Origin: DATJIG01 sp050260515 | GTDB taxonomy: Bacteria; Pseudomonadota; Alphaproteobacteria; SMXQ01 | Direction of reading: 5' to 3' | DNA: 57,107 bases | NCBI GenBank assembly: GCA_050260515.1 | Contig: JBLNCI010000019.1 | Span: 1-57,107, forward strand | Shown: positions 31,864-41,425 of the stretch, piece after piece | How positions within the stretch are numbered: the first letter of the stretch is position 1 | Layout of the letters: the number at the start of each line of letters is the position of its first letter | Position numbers and translations under genes: made by a program | Notes under the pieces: model-generated | What the model was told of the DNA's origin: nothing | What the model saw: the letters and a program-made list of their open reading frames with translations, nothing else | Databases searched by the model: none

Positions 31864-33291
31864 TCAGTGGAACTTCACGTACTCGAAGTCCACCGCCTGA
31901 CGGTTGATGCCACGCTGCGGCGGCGCGATGTAGTTCGCGAACTTGCCGATCTCGAGCACCGGCTTCATCAGCGACTGGACGTACGCCTTGTCCTCGGTGG
32001 TCGGCAGCCACTCGCCGTGCCGCTTGTCCCACTCGGCCTGGCTGATGACCTTGCCCTCCGGCGTCGTCCGCACCTGGGCGAACGGGCCGATGTTGCGGTG
32101 GAACGCGCGGTTCGGCAGCTTCAGCGTGAAATCGATGCCGTGCGCGGCGATGATCTTGTTGAAGCCGTCCATGCCGCGCTGGCTGTCGGTCGCGTAGTCG
32201 TCGCGCAGGCGCTGGTTGATCGCGTTCAGCGCCGGCTCGTCGACGTCGACGATCTTCTCGCCCCGGACCTCGGGCACCTTGTAGGTCTCGCGGTCGAGCA
32301 CGTGGTCGTCGGCGATCTTGGTCTCGCCGTAACGGCCCTTGATGCCCATCGTGTAGTACGTGGCGGCGTTGGTCGACAGCTCCTGACCGAACAGGTCGAG
32401 GCAGATCGAGTAGTGGAAGTTGATGTACTTCTGGATCGTCGGCAGATCGATGCCGCCGAACTTCCGCACGTCCATCGGATCCGAGAGCTTGTTCTGCTTC
32501 ATGATCTCGCACGTGCGCTGCACGATGCGGCTGATCCCGCTCTCGCCCACGAAGAGGTGGTGCGCCTCCTCGGTCAGCATGAAGCGGCAGGTGCGCGACA
32601 GCGGATCGAAGCCCGACTCCGAGAGCGCGGCGAGCTGGAACTTGCCGTCACGGTCCTGGAAGTAGGTGAAGAGGTGGAACGACAGCCAGTCGGTGGTGTC
32701 GACGTTGAAGGCCTGCAGGATGCGCGGCTTGTCGGGGTTGCCGGCATGACGCTCCAGCATCGCCTCGGCCTCCTCGCGGCCGTCGCGGCCGAAGTAGGCG
32801 TGGAGCAGGTAGACCATCGCCCACAGGTGACGGCCTTCCTCGACGTTGACCTGGTACAGGTTGCGAAGGTCGTAGAGCGACGGCGCCGTGAGCCCGAGGC
32901 GGCGCTGCTGCTCGACCGAGGCAGGCTCGGTGTCGCCCTGGGTGACGATGAGGCGGCGGAGCTCGGAGCGGTACTCGCCCGGAACCTGCTGCCACGCGGC
33001 GTCGCCCTTGTGCTTGCCGAAGTTCACCTTGCGGTCCTTCTCCTGCGGCGCGAGGAAGATGCCCCAGCGGTACTCCGGCATCTTCACGTAATCGAAATGC
33101 GCCCAGCCCGACGGCTCGACCGAGATCGCAGTGCGGAGATAGACGTCGTAGTTGGAGCTGTTGACCGGCCCGAGGTCCTTCCACCAGTCGAGGAACTTCG
33201 GCTGCCAGTTCTCGAGGGCACGCTGCAGGCGCGGATCCTCGTCGAGGTTGACGTTGTTCGGGATCTTGTCGCTGTAATTGATGCCGGCCAT
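31864..33291 (-). CDS. boxB: Benzoyl-CoA 2,3-epoxidase subunit BoxB
   Basis: A 475-residue di-iron oxygenase that converts benzoyl-CoA to its 2,3-epoxide with O2 and electrons normally supplied by BoxA. The sequence is an end-to-end match to BoxB: MAGINYSDKIPNNVNL start, NVEEGRHLWAMVYLL with the first Glu/His iron ligands (Glu151-152, His155), and MLTEEAHHLFVGE with the second set (Glu241-242, His245). Cytosolic. It lies 109 bases downstream of boxC on the same strand and ends before a strong terminator. No boxA follows, which is unusual. Ribosome site GGAGAG precedes the ATG. Confidence 0.95.
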   Translation of the reverse strand: MAGINYSDKIPNNVNLDEDPRLQRALENWQPKFLDWWKDLGPVNSSNYDVYLRTAISVEPSGWAHFDYVKMPEYRWGIFLAPQEKDRKVNFGKHKGDAAWQQVPGEYRSELRRLIVTQGDTEPASVEQQRRLGLTAPSLYDLRNLYQVNVEEGRHLWAMVYLLHAYFGRDGREEAEAMLERHAGNPDKPRILQAFNVDTTDWLSFHLFTYFQDRDGKFQLAALSESGFDPLSRTCRFMLTEEAHHLFVGESGISRIVQRTCEIMKQNKLSDPMDVRKFGGIDLPTIQKYINFHYSICLDLFGQELSTNAATYYTMGIKGRYGETKIADDHVLDRETYKVPEVRGEKIVDVDEPALNAINQRLRDDYATDSQRGMDGFNKIIAAHGIDFTLKLPNRAFHRNIGPFAQVRTTPEGKVISQAEWDKRHGEWLPTTEDKAYVQSLMKPVLEIGKFANYIAPPQRGINRQAVDFEYVKFH

Positions 33292-33354
33292 GACACTCTC
33301 CAGTCTGCGTCCTGGGACGCTGTTGTTCGCTCCGTTGGGTCTCGCGCCTGATCT

Positions 33355-33399
33355 CTACACGCGCTGATCGCTACACGCGGTTGTCGTCGCCTCCGCGCC
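33355..33399 (-). repeat. Degenerate tandem copies of the boxC 3-prime end
   Basis: After the boxC stop (GACGATAACCGCGTCTAA) the minus strand reads GACGACAACCGCGTGTAG and then GATCAGCGCGTGTAG. These look like decayed repeats of the last codons and stop. Harmless in themselves, but they record slippage or a small duplication here. Confidence 0.4.
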
Positions 33400-33400
33400 G

Positions 33401-35083
<1,683 letters not shown>

Positions 35084-35262
35084 GGACAACTCTCCTGCTG
35101 ATGCTGCTTCTGTCGTTTGACGCTCCGCCGGATCTTCGGCGTTCGCCCCCGGTTTGTTGTAGTCGGCTCCCCGGGATGACCGGCTCGCCGTAGCGTCGTG
35201 CCGACCCTAGCTGCCGTAACGCAAACGAGCGGCAATGGGCCATACACATAAATCGGTACCGC

Positions 35263-35272
35263 AATACGTATT
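35263..35272. promoter_or_regulatory. Candidate operator AATACGTATT upstream of boxC
   Basis: Perfect 10-bp palindrome in an AT-rich island (CGCAATACGTATTTACAATTATC) between boxC and the divergent GNAT-Rrf2 genes. The core AATACGTA also appears in the cupin promoter region near 3770. Regulator unknown; the adjacent Rrf2 protein is a natural candidate. Confidence 0.4.
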
Positions 35273-35356
35273 TACAATTATCGCCGCCCGACGCAAGCTG
35301 TCAAGCGAGCCGAGGGGCTTCAGCGCCGTCCCAACGTTATCCACAGGCGATTGCCG

Positions 35357-35863
35357 ATGTCCGCCACTCGCACATTGAAAGTACAGGACGATTCCCGCAG
35401 CCGGGTGCTTATCCGGGAGGCCGAGCCTGTGGATATCGAAGAGGTCGCCGCACTCGACGCCCGCATCACCGGCCTCGCCAAGCCCGACTACTACCGCAAA
35501 GCCTACACCCGCTACGGCACCCGCCCCGACCGCTACTTCCTGGTCGCCGAGCGCGACGGGCGGATCGAGGGATTCATCATCGGCGAGACGCGCGCCTGGG
35601 AATTCGGCTCGCCGCCGTGCGGCTGGATCTTCGCCATCGGCGTCGACCCGGAGGCGCGCGAAGGCGGTATCGGCTCACGCCTGTTCGCGGCGATTGCCGC
35701 GCGGATGAAGGCGAGCGGCGTCGAGACCGTCCGCACGATGCTGGCCCGCGACGACGCCCTCAACATGGCGTTCTTCCGCAGCCAGGGCATGCGCGGCGGC
35801 TCCTTCATCCAGCTCGAGATGCCGCTCGACGAGGTCGCGCACTCGACGGAGGACGGCTTATGA
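35357..35863 (+). CDS. GNAT-family N-acetyltransferase
   Basis: A 168-residue acetyltransferase. VLIREAEPVDIEEVAALD opens the fold, FAIGVDPEAREGGIGSRLFAAIAARM is the acetyl-CoA loop with GGIG, and NMAFFRSQGM is motif B. Its stop overlaps the start of an Rrf2-family gene by ATGA, so the two proteins are translationally coupled. It is divergent from boxC and may influence box expression or CoA metabolism, for example by acetylation of a pathway enzyme; this is inference. ATG 35357 is preferred to the TTG just upstream. Confidence 0.85.
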   Translation: MSATRTLKVQDDSRSRVLIREAEPVDIEEVAALDARITGLAKPDYYRKAYTRYGTRPDRYFLVAERDGRIEGFIIGETRAWEFGSPPCGWIFAIGVDPEAREGGIGSRLFAAIAARMKASGVETVRTMLARDDALNMAFFRSQGMRGGSFIQLEMPLDEVAHSTEDGL

Positions 35864-36300
35864 AGCTCCAGAAGGCGACGCTGTTCGCTCTCTTCGCGGT
35901 GCTCGAGCTCGCGCGCGATCCCACGCGCCAGATGTCGGCGGCGGACATCGCCGAGCGTTACGGCATCAGCGTCAATCACCTCGCCAAGGTGCTGCGCGAT
36001 CTCGGACGCGCCGGACTGGTCGAGGCGGTTCGCGGCGCCGGCGGCGGCTACCGCTTCTCCGGCAACGCCAAGCGCACGTCGCTGTACGACGTCATCAATC
36101 TGTTCGGCGACATCGCCACCGACGCGGGCGAGATCGAGGGCAGCGCCGGTGCCACCGACGTCGGCCGGGCTCTGGCCTCGGTGCTGCGCGAGGTCGACGA
36201 GATCGCGCTCGCCACGTTCAAGTCGATCAGCCTCGCAACCCTGATCAAGGCGCTCGACCGCGCCAGGCCGTCCGAAGGCACGCCGGTCGCGGCGGAGTAG
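35860..36300 (+). CDS. Rrf2-family transcriptional regulator without Cys
   Basis: A 146-residue Rrf2-type winged-helix protein: MKLQKATLFALFAVLELA helix, recognition part SAADIAERYGISVNHLAKVLRDLGRAGLV, and the wing RGAGGGYRF, all classic. The usual iron-sulfur cysteines of IscR/NsrR/RirA are missing (there is no Cys in the protein), so it should sense something other than a cluster, perhaps a small molecule or CoA ester. It overlaps the GNAT gene and is divergent from boxC, which makes it the best local candidate for the box regulator. Confidence 0.85.
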   Translation: MKLQKATLFALFAVLELARDPTRQMSAADIAERYGISVNHLAKVLRDLGRAGLVEAVRGAGGGYRFSGNAKRTSLYDVINLFGDIATDAGEIEGSAGATDVGRALASVLREVDEIALATFKSISLATLIKALDRARPSEGTPVAAE

Positions 36301-36302
36301 CC

Positions 36303-36716
36303 TTACAGGAAGTCCACCCACGAAGTCCGCCGCGTGCCGTCGGGGCGCGGCTCGTAGGCGACGCAATTGTTGCCCTCATAGCGCCATTGCACGACGACGC
36401 TGTTCCGGATCTGGAACGTCGTCTCGCATCGGAACTCCTGCAGGTGCGGCGCAGTCGGCGGCATGCAGTACGGCTGCCCCTTCTTGCCGGTCGAGCACCA
36501 TCCCGAGCTGCCGCCGACGGATTGCAGATGCTTGTCGACGAACGCGAGGAACTTCGCGTCGCCGACCTGGTAGCTGCGCTCGGGAACGCCCCATTCGGAG
36601 ACGAGCTGCGATTCGGATGCGCCCATCCACCGGCTCAGCGATTCCCGGTAGTGTGCTTCGGTCGCACACCCCGCCGTGACCAACGCCACCGCCACCCACG
36701 CCGCCGAGCGCTTCAT
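36303..36716 (-). CDS. Putative lipoprotein
   Basis: A 137-residue protein with a lipoprotein signal (AAWVAVALVTAGC, Cys17). The mature part begins ATEAHYRESLSRWMGASESQLVSEWGVPERSYQ, resembling small outer-membrane SmpA/OmlA-like modules (helix, W-G-x-P turn), with further Cys residues that could pair. It is convergent with the Rrf2 gene (2 bases apart). Function unknown. Confidence 0.7.
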   Translation of the reverse strand: MKRSAAWVAVALVTAGCATEAHYRESLSRWMGASESQLVSEWGVPERSYQVGDAKFLAFVDKHLQSVGGSSGWCSTGKKGQPYCMPPTAPHLQEFRCETTFQIRNSVVVQWRYEGNNCVAYEPRPDGTRRTSWVDFL

Positions 36717-36834
36717 CTGGCCCTCGCGACCTCGTCATTGCCGCGCCATTGCGCGACCTCAGAAACACGGTAACCGCGCAGCTTGGCTTTTGTGGGGCGG
36801 AATGGAGGAATTTCGGCAGCGAACGTTGCGTTCG

Positions 36835-37590
36835 TTAATGCCAGTACCCGTCGCGGTCGACTTCCCGCAGCGCAGCGATCTCGTCCTTGGACGGCGGCGC
36901 CGTGTCGCGTAGATCGGGAACAACCTTCAAGTCCCAACCGGTGTTGGCGCGCACCTCATCGAGCGTGTGGCCGGGATGGATCGACGCGAGGTGCAGCTCG
37001 TGGGAGTCGCCGTGGGGCCGCAGGACCGCGCGGTCGGTGATCACCGCCGCGGTGCCGCCGCGCGCGAGCCCTGCCCTCCTCCGCGCCTCCGCGCCATCGA
37101 GCCAGCCCGGCGAGGTGACGAACTGGACCCGCTCGACGAGGCGCCGCCGGTCGTGGGTCGTCGCGCAGATCAGGCGCTTGGCGGTCGCGGCGATGTCGCA
37201 GCCGCCCCCCGAGCCCGGCAGCTTCACCGTCGGATGCTGCGGGTCGCCGATGTAGGACGTGTTGATGTTGCCGAAGCGATCGACCTCGGCGGCGCCGATG
37301 AAGCCGGTGTCGACGCAGCCCTTCTGGAGCTGCCCCATCACCTGCAGGAGCCCGGTGCCCCAGGTCGCGCCGAGCTGATTGTAGGGATCGCCCATGGTGT
37401 AGATCATGCCGGCCGCGGCGTCGGTACGGACGATGCCGCACTCGAACACGCCGGTCGCGTTCGGCGCATGGGTGAGCTTGGCGACGCCGAACGCGACGAT
37501 CGGCAGGCGCATACCGACGAACACCACGTCGCCGTCGGCGATCTCGCGCGCCGCCGCGACGATCATCAGTTGCTGGGGCGTGAAGCTCAC
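36835..37590 (-). CDS. CoA-transferase beta subunit (GctB-like), orphan
   Basis: A 251-residue class I CoA-transferase beta subunit. FECGIVR (49-55) places Glu50 where the catalytic Glu of glutaconate and succinyl-CoA transferases sits. LPGSGGGCDIAATAKR and VQFVTSPGWLDG follow the family order. GTG 37590 is the start because the frame's family match begins with SFTPQQLM. Class I enzymes need an alpha subunit, but the gene upstream is a DUF4863 protein, so this subunit is an orphan here; the alpha gene may lie elsewhere or be lost. It could supply CoA to a product of the aromatic pathway. Confidence 0.82.
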   Translation of the reverse strand: MSFTPQQLMIVAAAREIADGDVVFVGMRLPIVAFGVAKLTHAPNATGVFECGIVRTDAAAGMIYTMGDPYNQLGATWGTGLLQVMGQLQKGCVDTGFIGAAEVDRFGNINTSYIGDPQHPTVKLPGSGGGCDIAATAKRLICATTHDRRRLVERVQFVTSPGWLDGAEARRRAGLARGGTAAVITDRAVLRPHGDSHELHLASIHPGHTLDEVRANTGWDLKVVPDLRDTAPPSKDEIAALREVDRDGYWH

Positions 37591-37628
37591 GCGCGACTCA
37601 CACGTCGGATCACGCCGGGGGCGTTCGC

Positions 37629-38096
37629 CTACTTCCCCGTGAACTTGATCGCGCCATCGGGCAGCAGGTAGAGCACGTAGGCATCGCCGCCCTCGACCGT
37701 CGGCCAGTGATCGCTGCCCGGCGGGTCGACGTACCAGCCGCGAGGGAATCCGTCGAACTTCGGGCTGCCGGACACCGGCATGATCATGCCGATCTCGCCG
37801 GTGGGATGCTCGTGGTGCGGTCCCTTGACGTTGTTCATGCGGACGACATCGACGGAGAAGCGTCCGGCGTGCGCGCCCGGCTTGATGCAGCGGCCGAACT
37901 TGATGCCGCCCTGCTCGCGCGAGCACAGCCAGCCGTCCTTCTCACCCTGCCGGCACAGCTCCTCAACCTCCTTGAAGGTCGGACTGTCGGGCGCATAGGC
38001 CTTCGAGAGGTGGTCGTAGAGCGCCGCGTCGATGGGACGGTCGCCGATGGTGGCGGCGATCTGGCCCATGATCTCGTTGAAGCGTTGCTGGCTCAT
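37629..38096 (-). CDS. DUF4863 / 4-hydroxylaminobenzoate lyase-like protein
   Basis: A 155-residue cupin-like cytosolic protein (GPHHEHPTGEIGMIMPVSG carries the putative metal ligands). It matches the DUF4863 group, which as I recall includes the 4-hydroxylaminobenzoate lyase PnbB and members found beside box genes. Here it lies 38 bases upstream of the orphan CoA-transferase subunit on the same strand and within 2.6 kb of boxC. A role around benzoyl-CoA or hydroxylated benzoates is plausible but unproven. GGGAGGACGTC precedes ATG 38096. Confidence 0.65.
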   Translation of the reverse strand: MSQQRFNEIMGQIAATIGDRPIDAALYDHLSKAYAPDSPTFKEVEELCRQGEKDGWLCSREQGGIKFGRCIKPGAHAGRFSVDVVRMNNVKGPHHEHPTGEIGMIMPVSGSPKFDGFPRGWYVDPPGSDHWPTVEGGDAYVLYLLPDGAIKFTGK

Positions 38097-38224
38097 GACG
38101 TCCTCCCGCGCAGGCAAAACAGGGAGCGGATTATAAGGTGCCCGGCCGTGCGGGCAACGCCGACAGTGGCGGCCCGAACTCCCGCCCCCGCCTCAGCTTT
38201 GCTAAGATCGCCGCACATGGGGGT

Positions 38225-39046
38225 ATGACGATGACACGACTTCTGGTACTCGCGACGGCGCTTACGCTGCTCGCAGGCATGGCCCATGCCGACGACAGGA
38301 TCGGCATCGTGCTGATGCATGGAAAGCAGAGCACGCCGCTCGGGATCTCGCCGCCCGGCAGCAACCGGCCACCCGCCGGCGGACAGCTTGTCGACGCGCT
38401 CAAGAGCGAGGGCTATCTCGTCACCCAGCCGGAGATGTGCTGGTCCCGCGACCGACGCCTCGACAAGCCCTTCGCCGAATGCCTCGCCGAAATCGACACC
38501 GCCATCGCTAACCTGAAGGCGAAAGGCGCGACTGCGTTCATCGTCGCGGGCTTGAGCCAGGGCGGGCTTGCCGCCATCGCCTACGGCGCGCGCCATAGCG
38601 ACATTCTCGGCGTCATCGCCTATGCCGCCGCCGACGATCCGGTCGGCAAGTCGAACCTGCCCGCCATCGCTCGTGCCATCGACAAGGCGAAGCGGATGGT
38701 CGCCGACGGCAAGGGCGGCGAGACGTCCTCGTTCGACGACGTCAACACCGGCCCGCAGGGCTCCTTCACGATGTCGCTCCACACCACCGCCGACATCTAT
38801 TTAAGCTTCTACGCCCCCGACGCCGAAACCGGCATCGGGCGCAACATGGCCAATCTCAAAGTGCCGATCCTCTGGGTCTACAGCGAGAGCGACCCGTCGC
38901 AGCGCAACGCCACCAGCTTTTTCGCGAAAGCACCGCCCAATCCGCTCAACCGCCAGGTGACTGTGTTCGCCGATCATGTGGCGACCGTAAATGCGGGACG
39001 CGGGGCGACGCTCGAGTGGATCAAGCAGGTCGCGCAGGCGCGCTGA
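38225..39046 (+). CDS. Exported alpha/beta-hydrolase-fold protein
   Basis: A 273-residue protein with a signal peptide ending at AGMAHADD (about 21). The mature part has IGIVLMHGKQ (oxyanion strand), VAGLSQGGLAAIAYGARHS with nucleophile Ser in GLSQGG, a WVYSESDPSQRN acid loop and ADHVATVNAG with the expected His, so an alpha/beta hydrolase of the dienelactone or esterase type. Periplasmic. Substrate unknown. It is 12 bases before the ybaK gene, so probably co-transcribed with it. Confidence 0.75.
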   Translation: MTMTRLLVLATALTLLAGMAHADDRIGIVLMHGKQSTPLGISPPGSNRPPAGGQLVDALKSEGYLVTQPEMCWSRDRRLDKPFAECLAEIDTAIANLKAKGATAFIVAGLSQGGLAAIAYGARHSDILGVIAYAAADDPVGKSNLPAIARAIDKAKRMVADGKGGETSSFDDVNTGPQGSFTMSLHTTADIYLSFYAPDAETGIGRNMANLKVPILWVYSESDPSQRNATSFFAKAPPNPLNRQVTVFADHVATVNAGRGATLEWIKQVAQAR

Positions 39047-39058
39047 GCGCGAGGGCAC

Positions 39059-39535
39059 ATGACCGGCAGAGTGACGCCGGCAGTCCGCGCCGCCGAGCAG
39101 GCCGGCCTCGCCTTTCAGTTGCTGGAGTACGACTACGACCCATCAGCCGACGAGATCGGGATACACGCGGCCGAATCCCTCGGGCGCGATCCCGCGACGG
39201 TCTTCAAGACGCTGGTCGTCGCCGTGGACGGTGCGCTTGTATGCGCGGTCGTTCCGTCCGACGCGCGGCTGAACCTCAAGGCGCTCGCCGCCGCGGCGGG
39301 GACCAAGAAGGCGGAACTCGCCGATCCCAAGCTCGCCGAGCGCACCACCGGGTACGTCATCGGCGGCATCAGTCCGCTCGGTCAGCGCAAGCGCCTGCGC
39401 ACCTTCGTCGACGCAAGCGCGTCGTCGCTCAACGAGATCGTGGTCAACGGCGGCCGCCGCGGGCTGCAGATCGCGCTCAAGCCGGCCGATCTGATCGCCG
39501 CGACCTCGGCCGTCGTCACGCCGCTGCGGAGTTGA
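39059..39535 (+). CDS. ybaK: Cys-tRNA(Pro)/Cys-tRNA(Cys) deacylase YbaK
   Basis: A 158-residue YbaK/EbsC protein that hydrolyses mischarged aminoacyl-tRNA, chiefly Cys-tRNA(Pro). VFKTLVVAVDGALVCAVVPSDARLNLKALA (49-78) and GYVIGGISPLGQRKRLRTF (98-116) are the family's signature blocks. Length is standard. A truncated relative of its last third lies at 40567-40728, on the far side of two doxX genes, so the locus has been partly duplicated. Confidence 0.92.
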   Translation: MTGRVTPAVRAAEQAGLAFQLLEYDYDPSADEIGIHAAESLGRDPATVFKTLVVAVDGALVCAVVPSDARLNLKALAAAAGTKKAELADPKLAERTTGYVIGGISPLGQRKRLRTFVDASASSLNEIVVNGGRRGLQIALKPADLIAATSAVVTPLRS

Positions 39536-39538
39536 GTG

Positions 39539-40009
39539 TCAGAACTCCCGGCCGATCAGCCGGTCGAGCGAGTAGCGCCCGGCGCCGCCGAAGACGAACG
39601 CGATCAGCGGGACCAGCAGCAGCAGGCCGACCTCCACGCCGTTGACCGTCCACAGCCAGCCGCGGGGGATCAGGATGAACTTGGTGATCGTCACCAGCTC
39701 GATGGCGAGCGCGAAAGCGACCGGTCGCGTGAAGAGTCCGAGGATCAGGAGGATCGCGCCGCCGAGTTCGAGGCCGGCGACGGTCCACGCCCACGCCATC
39801 GCCGGTTCGACCCCGACGCGAACGATGTTGCCGGTGGCGATGCGCGCCGCGCCGCCGTTGAACACCTTGTCGATGCCGACCGGCAGGAACAACAGTCCCA
39901 CCAGGACGCGCACGAACGCGTAGCTCAACGGCGCGAGCCGTTCGTAAAGCCCGGCCAGCGCCGGGATCATCAGCCGGCGGGAGTCGATGCCCGCGGTTTC
40001 GTCGATCAT
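39539..40009 (-). CDS. DoxX-family membrane protein
   Basis: A 156-residue inner-membrane protein with four predicted membrane helices: FVRVLVGLLFLPVGIDKVF, AWTVAGLELGGAILLILGLF, FALAIELVTITKFILI and GLLLLVPLIAFVFG, ending YSLDRLIG, typical of DoxX. The DoxX family is linked to thiosulfate:quinone oxidoreductase subunits and redox functions, but most members are uncharacterised. AGGGGGCACC precedes ATG 40009. It is convergent with ybaK and arranged in tandem with a second DoxX gene. Confidence 0.85.
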   Translation of the reverse strand: MIDETAGIDSRRLMIPALAGLYERLAPLSYAFVRVLVGLLFLPVGIDKVFNGGAARIATGNIVRVGVEPAMAWAWTVAGLELGGAILLILGLFTRPVAFALAIELVTITKFILIPRGWLWTVNGVEVGLLLLVPLIAFVFGGAGRYSLDRLIGREF

Positions 40010-40040
40010 TGGTGCCCCCTCTCGCGGCAGCGACTGCCGA

Positions 40041-40478
40041 TCAGAATTCCTTCGGAAGATGACGGTCCAGCGAGTGGCGACCGCCGCCGCGGAGCATGAT
40101 CGCCAGGCAAAGTCCGACGAACAAGGCCGGGAAGTGCTCGGTGGCGCCGAGCGAGAACCATGAGCGACCCGCCGGTATGTGCGCGGCGAGCGCGACCTCA
40201 AGCCACTCGATCGCGAACAGCAGCGCGAGCGGCCGGGTGAGCAACCCGAGCGCCAGCGCCGCACCGCCGATCAGTTCGAACGTGCCGACCGCCGATGCCG
40301 GAAGCGATGCAAGGGCTCCGAGCTCCTGGGTCGAGGCGCCGTAGAACAGCCGCTGCGCGCCGTGAAGCAGCAGAACGAGCCCGGTGCCGAAGCGGATGGT
40401 CGTGTACGCGTAGGACTCGAACGGTCGATACCAGACGAGCTGCGGCACATACTTCCGCAACGATGGAACGTCACCCAT
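40041..40478 (-). CDS. DoxX-family membrane protein
   Basis: A 145-residue DoxX protein with TIRFGTGLVLLLHGAQRLFYG, FELIGGAALALGLLT, LALLFAIEWLEVALAAHIPAG and FPALFVGLCLAIML as membrane segments and HSLDRHLPKEF as the terminus, similar to the YSLDRLIGREF end of its neighbour. The two genes are 31 bases apart and probably arose by duplication. ATG 40478 is preceded by GGGGGGTGG, deciding against the TTG at 40493. Confidence 0.85.
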   Translation of the reverse strand: MGDVPSLRKYVPQLVWYRPFESYAYTTIRFGTGLVLLLHGAQRLFYGASTQELGALASLPASAVGTFELIGGAALALGLLTRPLALLFAIEWLEVALAAHIPAGRSWFSLGATEHFPALFVGLCLAIMLRGGGRHSLDRHLPKEF

Positions 40479-40566
40479 GAAGCCACCCCCCAATATTGAT
40501 TTTCCGCATCATACTCGAGGCCGCTGCGTTCGCCACAGGACCGTGGCGCGCCGCGGCCTTCTCCAG

Positions 40567-40728
40567 CCTATCGGGCAGCGCAAGCGGCTTCGCACGTTCG
40601 TCGACGGGAGTGCCTCGGCCTTGGACGAAATGGTAGTTAATGGCGGACGCCGCGGACTGCAGATCGCGCTGACGCCCGCCAACCTGATCCGCGCCACGTC
40701 GGCCACGGTGGTTGCGCTGCGGAGCTAA
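40567..40728 (+). pseudogene. ybaK 3-prime fragment (duplicate remnant)
   Basis: A 54-codon segment, beginning PIGQRKRLRTFVDGSASALDE and ending VVALRS, closely matches the last third of the ybaK at 39059-39535 (PLGQRKRLRTFVDASASSLNE ... VVTPLRS). The N-terminal two-thirds are missing. It is on the same strand as ybaK and separated from it by the two doxX genes, so it is a remnant of an old tandem duplication or a recombination scar. Confidence 0.8.
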
Positions 40729-40827
40729 CCGGCGGCGATGGTTGTCTTCGCATCGCTATGAGTTCGCAGACCGTTGTCGGATTCAGCCGGTTTATAACGA
40801 CGCGGCCAAATGCACGTGCGCGCAACA

Positions 40828-41283
40828 TTACAGAGAATGTGCCTGCGGCCGGGCAATGACCCAGAAAGTCGCCGCCGCCATGGCGCCGGCAATGGGGGCG
40901 ATCCACTCACCGTTGGTCAGAAGCATTAGGGAAAAGCGTTCCAGCGTAATGTTCCCATTCAGATATGCGGTCAGGATGTCCACCCATCCGATGCCGACCA
41001 GCTCGAACACCACGATGCCGAGCAACGCCCCCGCAATCGTATAGCGCTGAAAAGCGACGCAGCCTTTCCAAGCGAAGATTGCATAACCGACGATCGCTAG
41101 GGGTAGACCGAGTGTATAGGAGAACAATCCAATGAAACCGCCGTACTCGAGGGCGTTCTCCAGCGCGTAAATCCGTTGCTCGGGATCGAGCCAGGTCTTT
41201 CCGAATACCGCCAGGGCGGGCAGCAGTCCGCTGACCGCCGGAGCGACAAGGAACGCCAGTACCGTTCGCAGCACTCTTGCCAT
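40828..41283 (-). CDS. Four-helix membrane protein of unknown function
   Basis: A 151-residue protein with four hydrophobic segments (LRTVLAFLVAPAVSGLLPAL, GFIGLFSYTLGLPLAIVGYA, TIAGALLGIVVFELVGIGW and IAPIAGAMAAATFWVIA) and very short loops. No named family recognised. GGGGGTGCGA precedes ATG 41283. It stands alone between the ybaK fragment and the FadJ-like gene and reads away from both. Confidence 0.7.
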   Translation of the reverse strand: MARVLRTVLAFLVAPAVSGLLPALAVFGKTWLDPEQRIYALENALEYGGFIGLFSYTLGLPLAIVGYAIFAWKGCVAFQRYTIAGALLGIVVFELVGIGWVDILTAYLNGNITLERFSLMLLTNGEWIAPIAGAMAAATFWVIARPQAHSL

Positions 41284-41425
41284 TCGCACCCCCTCGAATA
41301 TCCGAGAGAACTTAGCACTGCGGCGCAAATCGTTCCACGCCGCATGCTTGTCGGCCCTTCCCCGCCCCGATAATCTCGCCCCTCATCTTCTCGTACCCAC
41401 AACAAGAACAAGGGCGGCAGTCCCC

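Noticed and set aside
41348..41425. Upstream extension of the FadJ-like protein
   Set aside because: The first 26 residues are not part of the crotonase fold; ATG 41426 begins at the family match.
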